A DNA stretch of 64,000 nt from Cohnella lupini (GTDB taxonomy: Bacteria; Bacillota; Bacilli; Paenibacillales; Paenibacillaceae), in assembly GCF_003386205.1 (NCBI RefSeq), contig NZ_QRDY01000012.1, forward strand, positions 62,001 through 126,000. The letters run 5' to 3'. This document shows positions 52,379 to 60,488 of the stretch, one piece after another. The position numbers were made by a program, and so were the translations under genes. A model generated the notes under the pieces. That model was not told where the DNA came from and searched no databases. It saw nothing but the letters and a program-made list of their open reading frames with translations. The stretch's first letter is position 1; each line of letters begins with the position of its first letter.

Positions 52379-53355
52379 GTCGCGTCCGTCGCCTTCAGCA
52401 TCCGGATATCCGTGAGATAACCTTCCGTATCAAGGGGAACCGTCTTGCCGCTTAACCATTCGATCATAAGACTCACGCTGATCCTTCCCATCGTCTCGGG
52501 GGATTGCTCTATCATCCCATCGAGCTTGCCTTGCTTCAGCAGCTCCAACGTTTCGTGGCTGTCATCGAACGAATAAATATCGTAAGGCTCGACGCGGGAT
52601 CGCCTGCCGATTTCCTGGATCATTGCCTCGGCATTATTGGCGTTGACGGCGATAAAAGCATCTACGTCCGGCATCCGGTTCATCAGATTCTGAGTCGTCG
52701 CGACGACATCTTCCCGCGTGTCGGGAGTTTCCGAGTATTCCGTCCGAACGTTCGGATAATTTTTCAGAACGTCCTGGATCCCGTTTAACCGTTGCTGCTG
52801 ATAGTATTCCCGTCGACTGTCCGCCAAAAGGATAACGGTTCCTTCCCGTCCCATATCGGTCAGCAATTGATTGGCGATCATCCGACCCGCCAAGAACTGA
52901 TCGGAGCCTACGTAAGTTCTTCTTAAGCTATCCGCCATGGGCACGTCGTTGGCCACCGTTATGATGGGAATGCCGTAGAACGCGGCTTTGATTTTCGTCA
53001 AGCTTTTGAATTCTTCCGTGTCCAGCCCCTGAACGATGATACCGTCGACTTTGGAATCGATGGCGATTTCGATTTTTTTCAAGAAATCTTCTTGGTTTTT
53101 GTCGTAGCTGCCCCAGACTTCGAGGCTTGCCCCGTCCTTCTCCGCCTGACCGCGAGCGCCGCTTCCGACCTTGTTCCAGAACGGCGTTTCCAGCTCCTGC
53201 GTGATTAGAACAAGCCGATATTGTTTCGCCTGCGCCTGGGTCGATGTCCTAGGAATTTCCCAGTCGGAACGAAACACTTTGTCGGCTGACGCGAACGTAA
53301 AATAAAAAAGGACCGCGCATAGGAAGCCAAGCAAAAGGATGACCGTTTTTCGCAA
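52375..53355 (-). CDS. Membrane-anchored sugar-binding sensor (XylFII-like)
   Basis: 326 residues, TTG start nine bases after GGAG. An N-terminal hydrophobic helix (4-22) has no lipobox Cys, so it is an uncleaved anchor or signal peptide. The rest is a periplasmic-binding fold: LVLITQELETPFWNKVGSGA, QEDFLKKIEIAIDSKVDGII, IPIITVANDVPMADSLRRTY, VGSDQFLAGRMIANQLLTDM and DIYSFDDSHETLELLKQGKL. It is first in the sensor operon and coupled to the kinase gene. In the described XylFII-LytS system the anchored receptor binds xylose and signals through LytS; the same logic is likely here, with the ligand unproven. Confidence 0.88.
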   Translation of the reverse strand: MRKTVILLLGFLCAVLFYFTFASADKVFRSDWEIPRTSTQAQAKQYRLVLITQELETPFWNKVGSGARGQAEKDGASLEVWGSYDKNQEDFLKKIEIAIDSKVDGIIVQGLDTEEFKSLTKIKAAFYGIPIITVANDVPMADSLRRTYVGSDQFLAGRMIANQLLTDMGREGTVILLADSRREYYQQQRLNGIQDVLKNYPNVRTEYSETPDTREDVVATTQNLMNRMPDVDAFIAVNANNAEAMIQEIGRRSRVEPYDIYSFDDSHETLELLKQGKLDGMIEQSPETMGRISVSLMIEWLSGKTVPLDTEGYLTDIRMLKATDAT

Positions 53356-53440
53356 AATAATGATCTCCGTTTCTCATTTAAGCTAAGTCCATCATTAAGT
53401 TCATCATATCATCCGGTTGGGGATGTTCAAATACATACGG

Positions 53441-53449
53441 ATTATAGCA
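53441..53449 (-). promoter_or_regulatory. Extended -10 promoter of the sugar-sensing operon
   Basis: TGCTATAAT on the minus strand is a perfect -10 with extended TG. The -35 region (TATCTT, 17 bases upstream) is poor, as is usual for extended -10 promoters. It lies about 86 bases before the TTG start of the sensor gene and just past the exporter-operon terminator. Confidence 0.6.
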
Positions 53450-53473
53450 GGAAATCCAATATCAAGATACGAA

Positions 53474-53507
53474 AAGGGCCGCGCGGCTCGATGTCCGGGC
53501 GACCCTT
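53474..53507 (-). terminator. Terminator of the exporter operon
   Basis: Minus-strand AAGGGTCGCCCGG pairs with CCGCGCGGCCCTT (a few mismatches) and is followed by TTCG. It starts six bases beyond the ATPase-AbrB stop. Confidence 0.65.
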
Positions 53508-53512
53508 GCTTC

Positions 53513-54418
53513 TTATGAGGCCTCCTCCGGGGAAACCTCGGCTTCCGGAGAGGTCAAGACGATCTTGCCCTCGACAAGCTCGAGCTTTACCTTGTTCGAG
53601 TCCTTCACGCCGATGGATTCCAAATACGACGCCGGCACCTGCAGCCGTCCCGCTTTGTCGAGAATCGCGTACTCGACGTGGGAGTCTTCCTCCGACTGCG
53701 CGATTCCTCGCTCTAACTCGGCTAGCTCTTCCGCGTAAGACTTGCGGCGCAGCATTTCCGAAGAAATCTTGCCGTCGCGTATGGCGACGACGCGATCCAC
53801 CTTCTTGGCGAGCAACGGGTCGTGCGTAACGATAACGATGGTGATTCCGATCGTCCGGTTAAGCTCGCGGAACAGATCCAGAATCTGATCGGCCATCCGG
53901 GAATCGACCGAGCCGGTTGGTTCATCCGCTAATAGCAGCTTCGGATGGTTGGCTAGGGCGATCGCGATCGCGACCCGCTGCTGCTCTCCCCCGGATAGCT
54001 GATGAAGCTTGTTGTTCTTCCTATGCGTGAGGCCTACCGACTCAAGCAGCTCCAACGCGCGAAGCCTTTTGCGTTTGCCCTTGAGCAATATCGGAAGCTC
54101 CACGTTCTCGAGTGCGGTTAGATAAGGGATCAGGTTCCGCGCGTTGTTCTGCCAGACGAATCCGACGCTTTCCCTCTTGTACCGGACGAGATCGCGCTCG
54201 TTCATCTTCAGCATGTTCTTGCCGTCGATCTCGAGCGTGCCCGCCGACGGCCGATCCAAGCCTCCGAGCATATTGAGCAACGTCGACTTGCCGCTTCCGC
54301 TATTGCCGATGATAGCCATCAGTTCTCCGGATTCGATCGTCAGATCCAATCCCTGCAAAGCGAAAACTTCCAAATCGGCAGCCTTGTAGATTTTGACCAA
54401 ACCTTCGCAATGGATCAT
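53513..54418 (-). CDS. MacB/LolD-type ABC ATPase fused to an AbrB-like domain
   Basis: 301 residues. Residues 1-225 are a standard exporter ATPase: Walker [10 protein letters not shown], signature [15 protein letters not shown], Walker [14 protein letters not shown], His switch VIVTHD. A short acidic linker leads to about 45 residues reading [20 protein letters not shown] and [16 protein letters not shown], which match the swapped-hairpin AbrB/SpoVT fold of DNA-binding transition-state regulators. Such a fusion is unusual. It may be a dimerisation device or may link transporter state to gene regulation. It starts three bases after the permease stop and is last in the operon. Confidence 0.85.
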   Translation of the reverse strand: MIHCEGLVKIYKAADLEVFALQGLDLTIESGELMAIIGNSGSGKSTLLNMLGGLDRPSAGTLEIDGKNMLKMNERDLVRYKRESVGFVWQNNARNLIPYLTALENVELPILLKGKRKRLRALELLESVGLTHRKNNKLHQLSGGEQQRVAIAIALANHPKLLLADEPTGSVDSRMADQILDLFRELNRTIGITIVIVTHDPLLAKKVDRVVAIRDGKISSEMLRRKSYAEELAELERGIAQSEEDSHVEYAILDKAGRLQVPASYLESIGVKDSNKVKLELVEGKIVLTSPEAEVSPEEAS

Positions 54419-54421
54419 CGT

Positions 54422-57298
54422 TTAGTCCTCCCCTAGCTTCAGCGCTTGGTGAACGCGGATACGGGAGAGCATGTAAGACAGTATGCCGAGCCCGAGTAAC
54501 AGCATGATGCAGACGATTGAATAGAGACGGATAAAATCCGACATCTCGAACATGACCTTAAACGGAGGAACGAGGCTGCTAGGGTTGAAGGCGATCTGGA
54601 AGTTGGGAACGAACAGCCTGCTCGCAATATTGCCGACCATGACGCCGATCAGAATCGCGACGCCGGAAGTGAGTAGCTGTTCTAGCGCGAGCATTCCTAT
54701 CAGTTGTCTTAGCGACAAGCCGATCGCTCGCATGATGCCGTTCTGCAGCGTCCGTCCTTTCAGCGACAATATCCAGTAGAGCAAAAACCCGACGAAGCTG
54801 ACCACGATGGAAATGATGAACCCTAGCGTCAATATCCCGTTCAATGCCAGCAGGAACGGATCGTTCTTCGCCCTCGTAAGCTCTTCCTTCGTATTCACGA
54901 CGTTGGTCAGAGGAAGCTCCAACTTCTCGATGCTTTCGTAGAATGCCGGCGTGGAGGCTCCGGGTTTCATTTTCACCCACACCTCGTAAGGCTCGAGCGC
55001 TAGCTGGAACTGTATGCGGCTCAAATTGCCTACGATCAGCATCGGCGCGTTGGCTTTGGCGTCTTCTTCGGACGCGTCGATCGAGCCTACCGGCGGATTC
55101 GGATTAAAGGTCGGAAAGTAATCGATGATGCCGAAAATGACGAATGCTTGGGCGCTAATGTTTTCCCAGCCTACGTTAAGGGTATCCCCGGTCTTCAATC
55201 CCCGTTGCTCCGCCAGCGTTCGTGAGATCAGCACGGCACGGGAATCCGCCGCGAGAAGATTCAAATAATCGTAGAACGGATAATCGAGCAGCTGATCCGG
55301 AAACCAAGAGGTTCTTCCGAACTCGTCGCTGTCGATTCCGATTAGCGTAGCGGTGCCTTGGCTTTCTCCAGACTGGAACGTGGCCTTCTCTTTAGTAAAT
55401 ACTTTCGCCGCCGATTCCACTCCTGCGAGTTCTAAATACGGATCGAACGAAGGCTCCAAATAGTGGATGACCTTAGGTACGGGCGTAGCCGATGCCGCGG
55501 GCGGCGCTCCCGGTGCAGGCGGAGGAGGCGCGTCGTTCTGCCACTGAGCCTGGAGCACGAAGTCGGCTCCGTTCCCGTACCGGATCCGGTCTTCGGTATT
55601 GGTGTTGATCGTCCGCGCGGCACCCGCGCTGAACACTCCGATCGCGATGGTCATGATCAGGAACACCATCAGGAACTGATACTGACTGTTCGAGCGTCCG
55701 ACTTGGATCAGCGTCGCGTATAAGGACGGCGGCCACCATCTTCGTCCGATCCAATAGACGAGCTTAAGCACGTATGGATACAGCCTTAGCAGCAACAAAC
55801 CCGCTCCTACCACGAACAATGCCGGCATAACGAACTGCAAGGGGTCGATATTCAGATCGTCCGTGTTCAAACCCAGGCTCTTCAAATCCTTCAACCGGTT
55901 CTGAAACGTATACAACCCGTATATGGATACGGCCAATGCCGCCACGTCCAGAAAAGCCTTGTGCCAGAACGGCATCTTCTGCATCCGCGCAAGCTGCTGC
56001 TTGTGACCGACGATCGATACCCGAGTCGCCATAACGACCGGAATAAGCATCATTACGAACGATACGACGGCCGCTATTCCTCCGTAGAGGAATGCCTTGT
56101 CGTTCAGATGCACGACCATGCGGGTTCTTTGCACGAATTCCAGAAATCCGTTGGAAGCCCCCAACAGCTTCGTAAGTCCCATCCCGATGAACGGACCGAC
56201 GATCCAAGCGATTCCGCAGAGCAGCAAGCCTTCCAGCGCGAAGGAAAGGACGATCTGCCACCTTGAAGCGCCCCTGCTTCGCAAAATGGCGATCTCGTTT
56301 TTCTGCCGGTCGACGATCAGGTTGGATACCATGAACATATAGAAGCCAAGCATGATCAATACGGGAACGTTCAACGACCACATTAGCTTGTTCAGTTGCT
56401 TGGAGCGTTCGAAATACTTCGTGATCGTCGCCAGCGCCGGCGTATTGAATTCGCTCTGGAAAGTCACGACCTTCTTCTTGACTTCAGCTCTTATCGCCAA
56501 ATCTGTCGTCAGGAATTGATTCACGTTCGATAGCTCCATCTTGGTATAGTCCAAGACGAAAAACCAACCTCCCGCCGTAACCGGTACCTTGTTCCCCTTG
56601 ATGAATTCTTGCGTGAACATCCCTTCGTCCATGACGAAGACGGAATTCATGTCGCTTAAGCTGGCATTGCGAAAATACGGATCGTCATCCTGCTTCTTCG
56701 AGAATATGCCGACCGGCTTTATTTTCACGGTTCCCAGTATCTTGTCGTCCTTTAGCGTAACGACCTTATCCAGCACGAGCTTGAAATTGCCCAACGCTTG
56801 TTCCGTTAAAATGACTTCATAGATGCCGTCGACGGGTTGCTTAGCCGCCATTCTTCCGTCTTCCAGAACGATATGTCGCTCGAAATCATTGTACGAACGA
56901 ATCGTGGCGGAGAGTCTGCTTTTCTTCGAATCCTCTTCGCCTTCGGGGATGAGCAGAACGGACTTCGTCCGACGTTCCCGCACGAGCTCCGTCACCGGTA
57001 TGCCAAAGCCCGGACCGGCCTTATTGGCCATGTAATCGTCCATTTCGGCTATGAGCTTCGCTTTCCGATCGCTCGTTTCGTTATAGAAGCCCATCAACGA
57101 CCAATGAGAACCCGGGTATACTCCCTTATCGGTTTGGAAGGTTTCCAAATCCTTGACCAGCATGCGGGTCAATATCGCCTCGGAATAAATAGGCATCGTC
57201 CCAACGAGCGCAACGGTCATCAATATACCGAAAAACATGCTGGAAACGAGCCATTTATTTTGAACCATTTTACGAATAATCATGACGAATAAGGCCAC
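54422..57298 (-). CDS. Large FtsX/MacB-type ABC permease
   Basis: 958 residues with a GTG start behind GGGAGG. A first membrane helix (about 15-35) is followed by an extracellular MacB-like domain (40-310), then three helices with the FtsX signature (PVLIMLGFYMFMVSNLIVDR, NEIAILRSRGASRWQIVLSF), a middle set of helices, a second extracellular region (about 600-790) and a final FtsX block (LQNGIMRAIGLSLRQLIGML). This duplicated MacB/FtsX layout is typical of Gram-positive exporters of peptides, lipids or lipoproteins. It works with two ATPases and an adaptor lipoprotein encoded alongside. The substrate is unknown. Confidence 0.88.
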   Translation of the reverse strand: MALFVMIIRKMVQNKWLVSSMFFGILMTVALVGTMPIYSEAILTRMLVKDLETFQTDKGVYPGSHWSLMGFYNETSDRKAKLIAEMDDYMANKAGPGFGIPVTELVRERRTKSVLLIPEGEEDSKKSRLSATIRSYNDFERHIVLEDGRMAAKQPVDGIYEVILTEQALGNFKLVLDKVVTLKDDKILGTVKIKPVGIFSKKQDDDPYFRNASLSDMNSVFVMDEGMFTQEFIKGNKVPVTAGGWFFVLDYTKMELSNVNQFLTTDLAIRAEVKKKVVTFQSEFNTPALATITKYFERSKQLNKLMWSLNVPVLIMLGFYMFMVSNLIVDRQKNEIAILRSRGASRWQIVLSFALEGLLLCGIAWIVGPFIGMGLTKLLGASNGFLEFVQRTRMVVHLNDKAFLYGGIAAVVSFVMMLIPVVMATRVSIVGHKQQLARMQKMPFWHKAFLDVAALAVSIYGLYTFQNRLKDLKSLGLNTDDLNIDPLQFVMPALFVVGAGLLLLRLYPYVLKLVYWIGRRWWPPSLYATLIQVGRSNSQYQFLMVFLIMTIAIGVFSAGAARTINTNTEDRIRYGNGADFVLQAQWQNDAPPPPAPGAPPAASATPVPKVIHYLEPSFDPYLELAGVESAAKVFTKEKATFQSGESQGTATLIGIDSDEFGRTSWFPDQLLDYPFYDYLNLLAADSRAVLISRTLAEQRGLKTGDTLNVGWENISAQAFVIFGIIDYFPTFNPNPPVGSIDASEEDAKANAPMLIVGNLSRIQFQLALEPYEVWVKMKPGASTPAFYESIEKLELPLTNVVNTKEELTRAKNDPFLLALNGILTLGFIISIVVSFVGFLLYWILSLKGRTLQNGIMRAIGLSLRQLIGMLALEQLLTSGVAILIGVMVGNIASRLFVPNFQIAFNPSSLVPPFKVMFEMSDFIRLYSIVCIMLLLGLGILSYMLSRIRVHQALKLGED

Positions 57299-57338
57299 GA
57301 CGAAGCCTCCCTAACTCCAGGAATGCGAATGATGGTTA

Positions 57339-58370
57339 CTATTGTTGAACGATGATCTGGCCTTCCGTCAGCCCTGTAACGATCTCGACCTCCGTGGATC
57401 CCGTTAGCCCCGGCTCTACGTCGATCTCCCGCAAACGCTTGCCTTCTTCCAGAACCCGCACGAAATTCCGGCCTAAATAGGAACGCAACCCGCTCCGCGG
57501 TATCTTCAACACGTCGTCCCGTTGCTGCGTTATGATCTTGACGTCGGCTACCGTACCGATCTCCGCCCCTTTGGGGATGCTCGGAAGCTGAATGTACAAT
57601 GTCTTCGCGTATTTCTCCGCCAAATCTTCGTTCAACGTATCCGGAGAAGAGGACGGCGTCTGCACGACCTTCCCGACGACCTTCTCGTCCTTCACGGAAA
57701 TATCCGCGTTCGCGCCCACGTCCACTTCCCGAATCTCGGTCGGGTTTTCCACGCGTAAAGCGATTCTTAGCTGAGTCGGATCGGCTACGATAACCAGCGT
57801 CTGATAAGCCTCCACGAAGTCGCCCTCCTCCAGCGATTCCGCGAACACCACCTGTCCATCGATGCCGGCGACCAACTGCTTGCTATCGAACTGCTTGGAA
57901 AGCCTATCGTATTTGATCTGTTCGATCTCGAGCTGCAGCCCCGCGATATTCAGCGCTTGTTCGTCCCCGTCGCGGGCTTGGCGGAAAGCGTACTTCGCCT
58001 TCTCTAGCGCCAGCTGCTGTTCCTTTAATTGGAGATCGAGACCGTCCAGAATTAACTGCACGAGCACGTCTCCTTTCTTGACCTGATCGCCGGATTGAAC
58101 TAGAATCTTGTCGATGCGTCCGCCTTGCCCCGTGAATTGGGAAATATCCGTATGGATGGATTCGAAGCTGCCGCTTCCCGATATGGCTTTGACTATGGAG
58201 CCTTTCACCACTTCTACGGTCGAATAATTTTCTTCCGCCGGCTTCACGAGCGGCGGCTTCAGCGCTTCTTCTTCTCTAGGAAGCAGCGAACACCCCGCCA
58301 ACGCGCTACCGAGCGCAATCGCGATCCCAAGAGCTACGACTTTGTTAATTGTGCGAGACAATTTGTCCAT
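57339..58370 (-). CDS. HlyD/MacA-type adaptor lipoprotein
   Basis: About 343 residues. Lipobox SALAGC within the first 30 residues, then a barrel-sandwich (lipoyl-like) half (SGSGSFESIHTDISQFTGQG, VKKGDVLVQLILDGLDLQLK), a helical hairpin with coiled-coil character (about 110-160), the second lipoyl half (LVAGIDGQVVFAESLEEGDF) and beta-barrel domains ending EVEIVTGLTEGQIIVQQ. It links exporter to the cell wall side. The ATG at 58370 touches the GGAGG, so the in-frame TTG at 58361 (nine bases spacing) may be the real start. It overlaps the first ATPase gene by 26 bases. Confidence 0.88.
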   Translation of the reverse strand: MDKLSRTINKVVALGIAIALGSALAGCSLLPREEEALKPPLVKPAEENYSTVEVVKGSIVKAISGSGSFESIHTDISQFTGQGGRIDKILVQSGDQVKKGDVLVQLILDGLDLQLKEQQLALEKAKYAFRQARDGDEQALNIAGLQLEIEQIKYDRLSKQFDSKQLVAGIDGQVVFAESLEEGDFVEAYQTLVIVADPTQLRIALRVENPTEIREVDVGANADISVKDEKVVGKVVQTPSSSPDTLNEDLAEKYAKTLYIQLPSIPKGAEIGTVADVKIITQQRDDVLKIPRSGLRSYLGRNFVRVLEEGKRLREIDVEPGLTGSTEVEIVTGLTEGQIIVQQ

Positions 58371-59073
58371 CCTCCAGTTCGTAAACTTCGTCGACGATTT
58401 CCATTATGGCCGGATCGTGCGTGGTAAGCGCGATCGTGATGCCGCTCTGCTCTACCAAATCTCTGAATACCTTAATGATGTGCAAGCCGGTCCTGCTATC
58501 CAATTCCGCGGTCGGTTCGTCCGCCAAGATGAGTTTAGGCTTATGGGCGATCGCTCGGGCGATGGCCGTGCGCTGCTGCTCCCCTCCCGACATCTCGAAA
58601 GGACGGTGATGCATTCGCGGCTTCAGCCCGACGTGATCGAGCGCTTGAATGGCGGCGGCTTTCCGTTCGTGGGAAGGAACTCCGGCGATTCTAAGCACGA
58701 ACTCGACGTTCTCGTAAGCGGACATCAGAGGAATAAGGGCAAACGACTGAAAAATAAGTCCCATCTCCTTGCGACGAACCGCATCCCTGTCCTTATTGGA
58801 CATCGTCGTCAGATTACGCCCATCGAAGGTGATCGTGCCTTCCGTCGGTCTATCCAATGCGCTTAATAAATTGATCAGCGTCGTTTTCCCCGAGCCCGAT
58901 CTGCCTTTGAAGGCAACCAGCTTGCCCGCGGGGAGGTGAATATCCACCCCTTTCAGTACGGTAACCGCACCCGAGCCTCTGCCGAAAACCCGTTTAATGC
59001 CATTCGCGCGGATGATCTCTTTCGTCTCAGCCCCCGCATCCGTGCTAATCGAGTAATTGCCCGATACCGTCAT
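58345..59073 (-). CDS. MacB/LolD-type ABC ATPase
   Basis: 242 residues from the ATG at 59073, 12 bases after AGGAG; the frame to 59166 would run into the LacI gene. Motifs: Walker A GRSGSGKTT, Q-loop FQSFALIPLMSAYENVEFVL, signature MSGGEQQRTAIARAI, Walker B KLILADEPTAELD, His switch LTTHD. It begins 22 bases after the LacI stop and is the second ATPase for one permease in the operon, so the exporter may use a heterodimer of ATPases. Confidence 0.9.
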   Translation of the reverse strand: MTVSGNYSISTDAGAETKEIIRANGIKRVFGRGSGAVTVLKGVDIHLPAGKLVAFKGRSGSGKTTLINLLSALDRPTEGTITFDGRNLTTMSNKDRDAVRRKEMGLIFQSFALIPLMSAYENVEFVLRIAGVPSHERKAAAIQALDHVGLKPRMHHRPFEMSGGEQQRTAIARAIAHKPKLILADEPTAELDSRTGLHIIKVFRDLVEQSGITIALTTHDPAIMEIVDEVYELEDGQIVSHN

Positions 59074-59095
59074 CTCGCTCGTAATCTCCTTTCTT

Positions 59096-60130
59096 CTAAA
59101 CGACCAGCCTAGCAATCGATTGACGTTCGACAAGCTCCGGCGAGATCGCTTCCCTTCTTCCCGCATTGCCTTCTAGTAACTCTATGAGCAACTGAACCGC
59201 CCGGGAGCTGGTCGCTTCGCGCGAATGCCTGACGGTTGTTAACGGAGGCGAAGTGTACGCGGTGAAAATATCTCCGTCATATCCCACGATAGAGAGCTGC
59301 CCCGGTACGGAAATGCCATGCTTGGTCAACGCCATGATCGCTCCCATTGCCATCAAGTCGTTCGCGCAGAATAGCGCCGTCATATCCGGATTGGAATTAA
59401 CCAACTCTATCGCCGATCTCGAACCGCTAGAACCCGAAAAGTCTCCCGGCGCCACCAACGATGGCTTGTGCTCAATACCGGAATCCCTTAGCGCTTCGCA
59501 AAACCCGGCATAACGTTCCTTACAGATCCGGAGATGGGCGGGCCCGTTCAAATAGCCGATGACGCGATGGCCCTCGCTCAACAGCTTTGCTCCCGCCATC
59601 CTGCCGCCTTCGCGGTCATCCGAGATGACCGAGGAGCAATGATGCCCGACGACGTCCTCGAAATTCACGCAGGGAACTTGGAGATCCAACGCTTCCCGCA
59701 TGATCGGATGCGACTCCGAGAACGCCGGAAACACGATGCATCCTTCCAAGCTGCGGGAACTCATGCATTCGGTTAATCGGTTGCTCGGATAATTCAAGAA
59801 GGGGACGGAAAAAAAGAGCGCATCCTTGCCGTACCGTTGCAATTCCATCTGCAAAGGCGAAAACATGTCCACGAACCCCGAGCTAGCCTCGAATTCGAAT
59901 TGAGGGATGAACACCCCTATCATATTGCTGCCTTTGCCTACTAGCTGTTTAGCCCCGAGATGCGGGACGTACCCCATCGCCTTGGCTGTTTCCTGAACCC
60001 GTTGTCGAGTTGCAGGATTCACGCCGTATACCCCGTTCAATGCCCGCGATACCGTGCTGACCGATAAATTAAGCGTCTTGGCGACAGCCTTGATACCGCC
60101 CTCAGCTACGGAGATTTTGATGTCGTTCAT
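59096..60130 (-). CDS. LacI-family transcriptional regulator
   Basis: 344 residues. N-terminal helix-turn-helix IKAVAKTLNLSVSTVSRALN with hinge RQRVQETAKAMGYVPHLGAK; then the sugar-binding fold NMIGVFIPQFEFEASSGFVD, VPCVNFEDVVGHHCSSVISD, GHRVIGYLNGPAHLRICKER and LFCANDLMAMGAIMALTKHG. The ATG has no ribosome binding site, but overlaps the TGA of a well-initiated 10-codon leader ORF, so translation is probably coupled. A LacI-type operator lies at the start of its own transcript. It heads the exporter operon (22-base gap), an unusual partner for a LacI regulator; the ligand is unknown. Confidence 0.92.
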   Translation of the reverse strand: MNDIKISVAEGGIKAVAKTLNLSVSTVSRALNGVYGVNPATRQRVQETAKAMGYVPHLGAKQLVGKGSNMIGVFIPQFEFEASSGFVDMFSPLQMELQRYGKDALFFSVPFLNYPSNRLTECMSSRSLEGCIVFPAFSESHPIMREALDLQVPCVNFEDVVGHHCSSVISDDREGGRMAGAKLLSEGHRVIGYLNGPAHLRICKERYAGFCEALRDSGIEHKPSLVAPGDFSGSSGSRSAIELVNSNPDMTALFCANDLMAMGAIMALTKHGISVPGQLSIVGYDGDIFTAYTSPPLTTVRHSREATSSRAVQLLIELLEGNAGRREAISPELVERQSIARLVV

Positions 60131-60159
60131 AACCGATCACAACGGAAGATAGCGGGCAT
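60127..60159 (-). CDS. 10-codon leader ORF coupled to the LacI gene
   Basis: ATG at 60159 lies 10 bases after AGGAGAGGAG and encodes MPAIFRCDRL. Its TGA overlaps the LacI ATG as ATGA. The only good ribosome binding site of the LacI gene serves this ORF, so ribosomes probably finish it and restart on LacI. It may limit repressor synthesis. Detection rests on start, length and overlap only. Confidence 0.6.
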   Translation of the reverse strand: MPAIFRCDRL

Positions 60160-60181
60160 CGCAACCGTTCTCCTCTCCTTT

Positions 60182-60197
60182 TTGCAAACGTTTGCAA
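60182..60197. promoter_or_regulatory. LacI-family operator
   Basis: TTGCAAACGTTTGCAA is a perfect 16-bp palindrome with the central CG typical of LacI/GalR-family operators. It lies just downstream of the predicted transcription start of the LacI gene, so bound repressor would block its own transcription and that of the exporter operon. Confidence 0.8.
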
Positions 60198-60208
60198 TAA
60201 CTTATTTC

Positions 60209-60237
60209 AATATAGTCCGGGAGTAAATATCTGTCAA
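60209..60237 (-). promoter_or_regulatory. Sigma-A promoter of the LacI-exporter operon
   Basis: Minus-strand TTGACA (60232-60237, perfect) and TATATT (60209-60214) are exactly 17 bases apart. Transcription should start near 60202, immediately before the palindromic operator. Confidence 0.75.
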
Positions 60238-60420
60238 TTGAATAATAAACTCCCCATAAAATTGCACATACTTTCCGTAGGAACCCTAGGGTTCCCCCGT
60301 ATTTTGCACCGATTAGAAGCTTCCGTAGCGACTTCGGGCGACGCCAAACTATTATCGCAGACAGGTTGTTTATATCCGTTGCAAGTTAAAAATCGATGCT
60401 GTAGAATGAAGGTATATCGT

Positions 60421-60465
60421 GAAAATAATTTTCTTTATATCTATAATAATAAGAAAATAATTTTC
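60421..60465 (+). promoter_or_regulatory. nag operon promoter framed by two GAAAATAATTTTC palindromes
   Basis: The 13-bp palindrome GAAAATAATTTTC occurs at 60421-60433 and 60453-60465, centres 32 bases (about three helical turns) apart. TATAAT (60442-60447) lies between them, with GTGAAA (60419-60424) as a weak -35 at 17 bases. The first copy overlaps the -35 and the second lies just past the start of transcription. This suits a dimer or tetramer of the RpiR-type regulator encoded next. The rest of the gap 60198-60488 shows no gene; a 76-codon frame there lacks a ribosome binding site. Confidence 0.7.
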
Positions 60466-60488
60466 TAAACAAAGGATGTCAGCTAGCT

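Noticed and set aside
60238-60468. 76-codon plus-strand frame before the RpiR gene
   Set aside because: TTG start without ribosome binding site; covers the nag promoter and operators.
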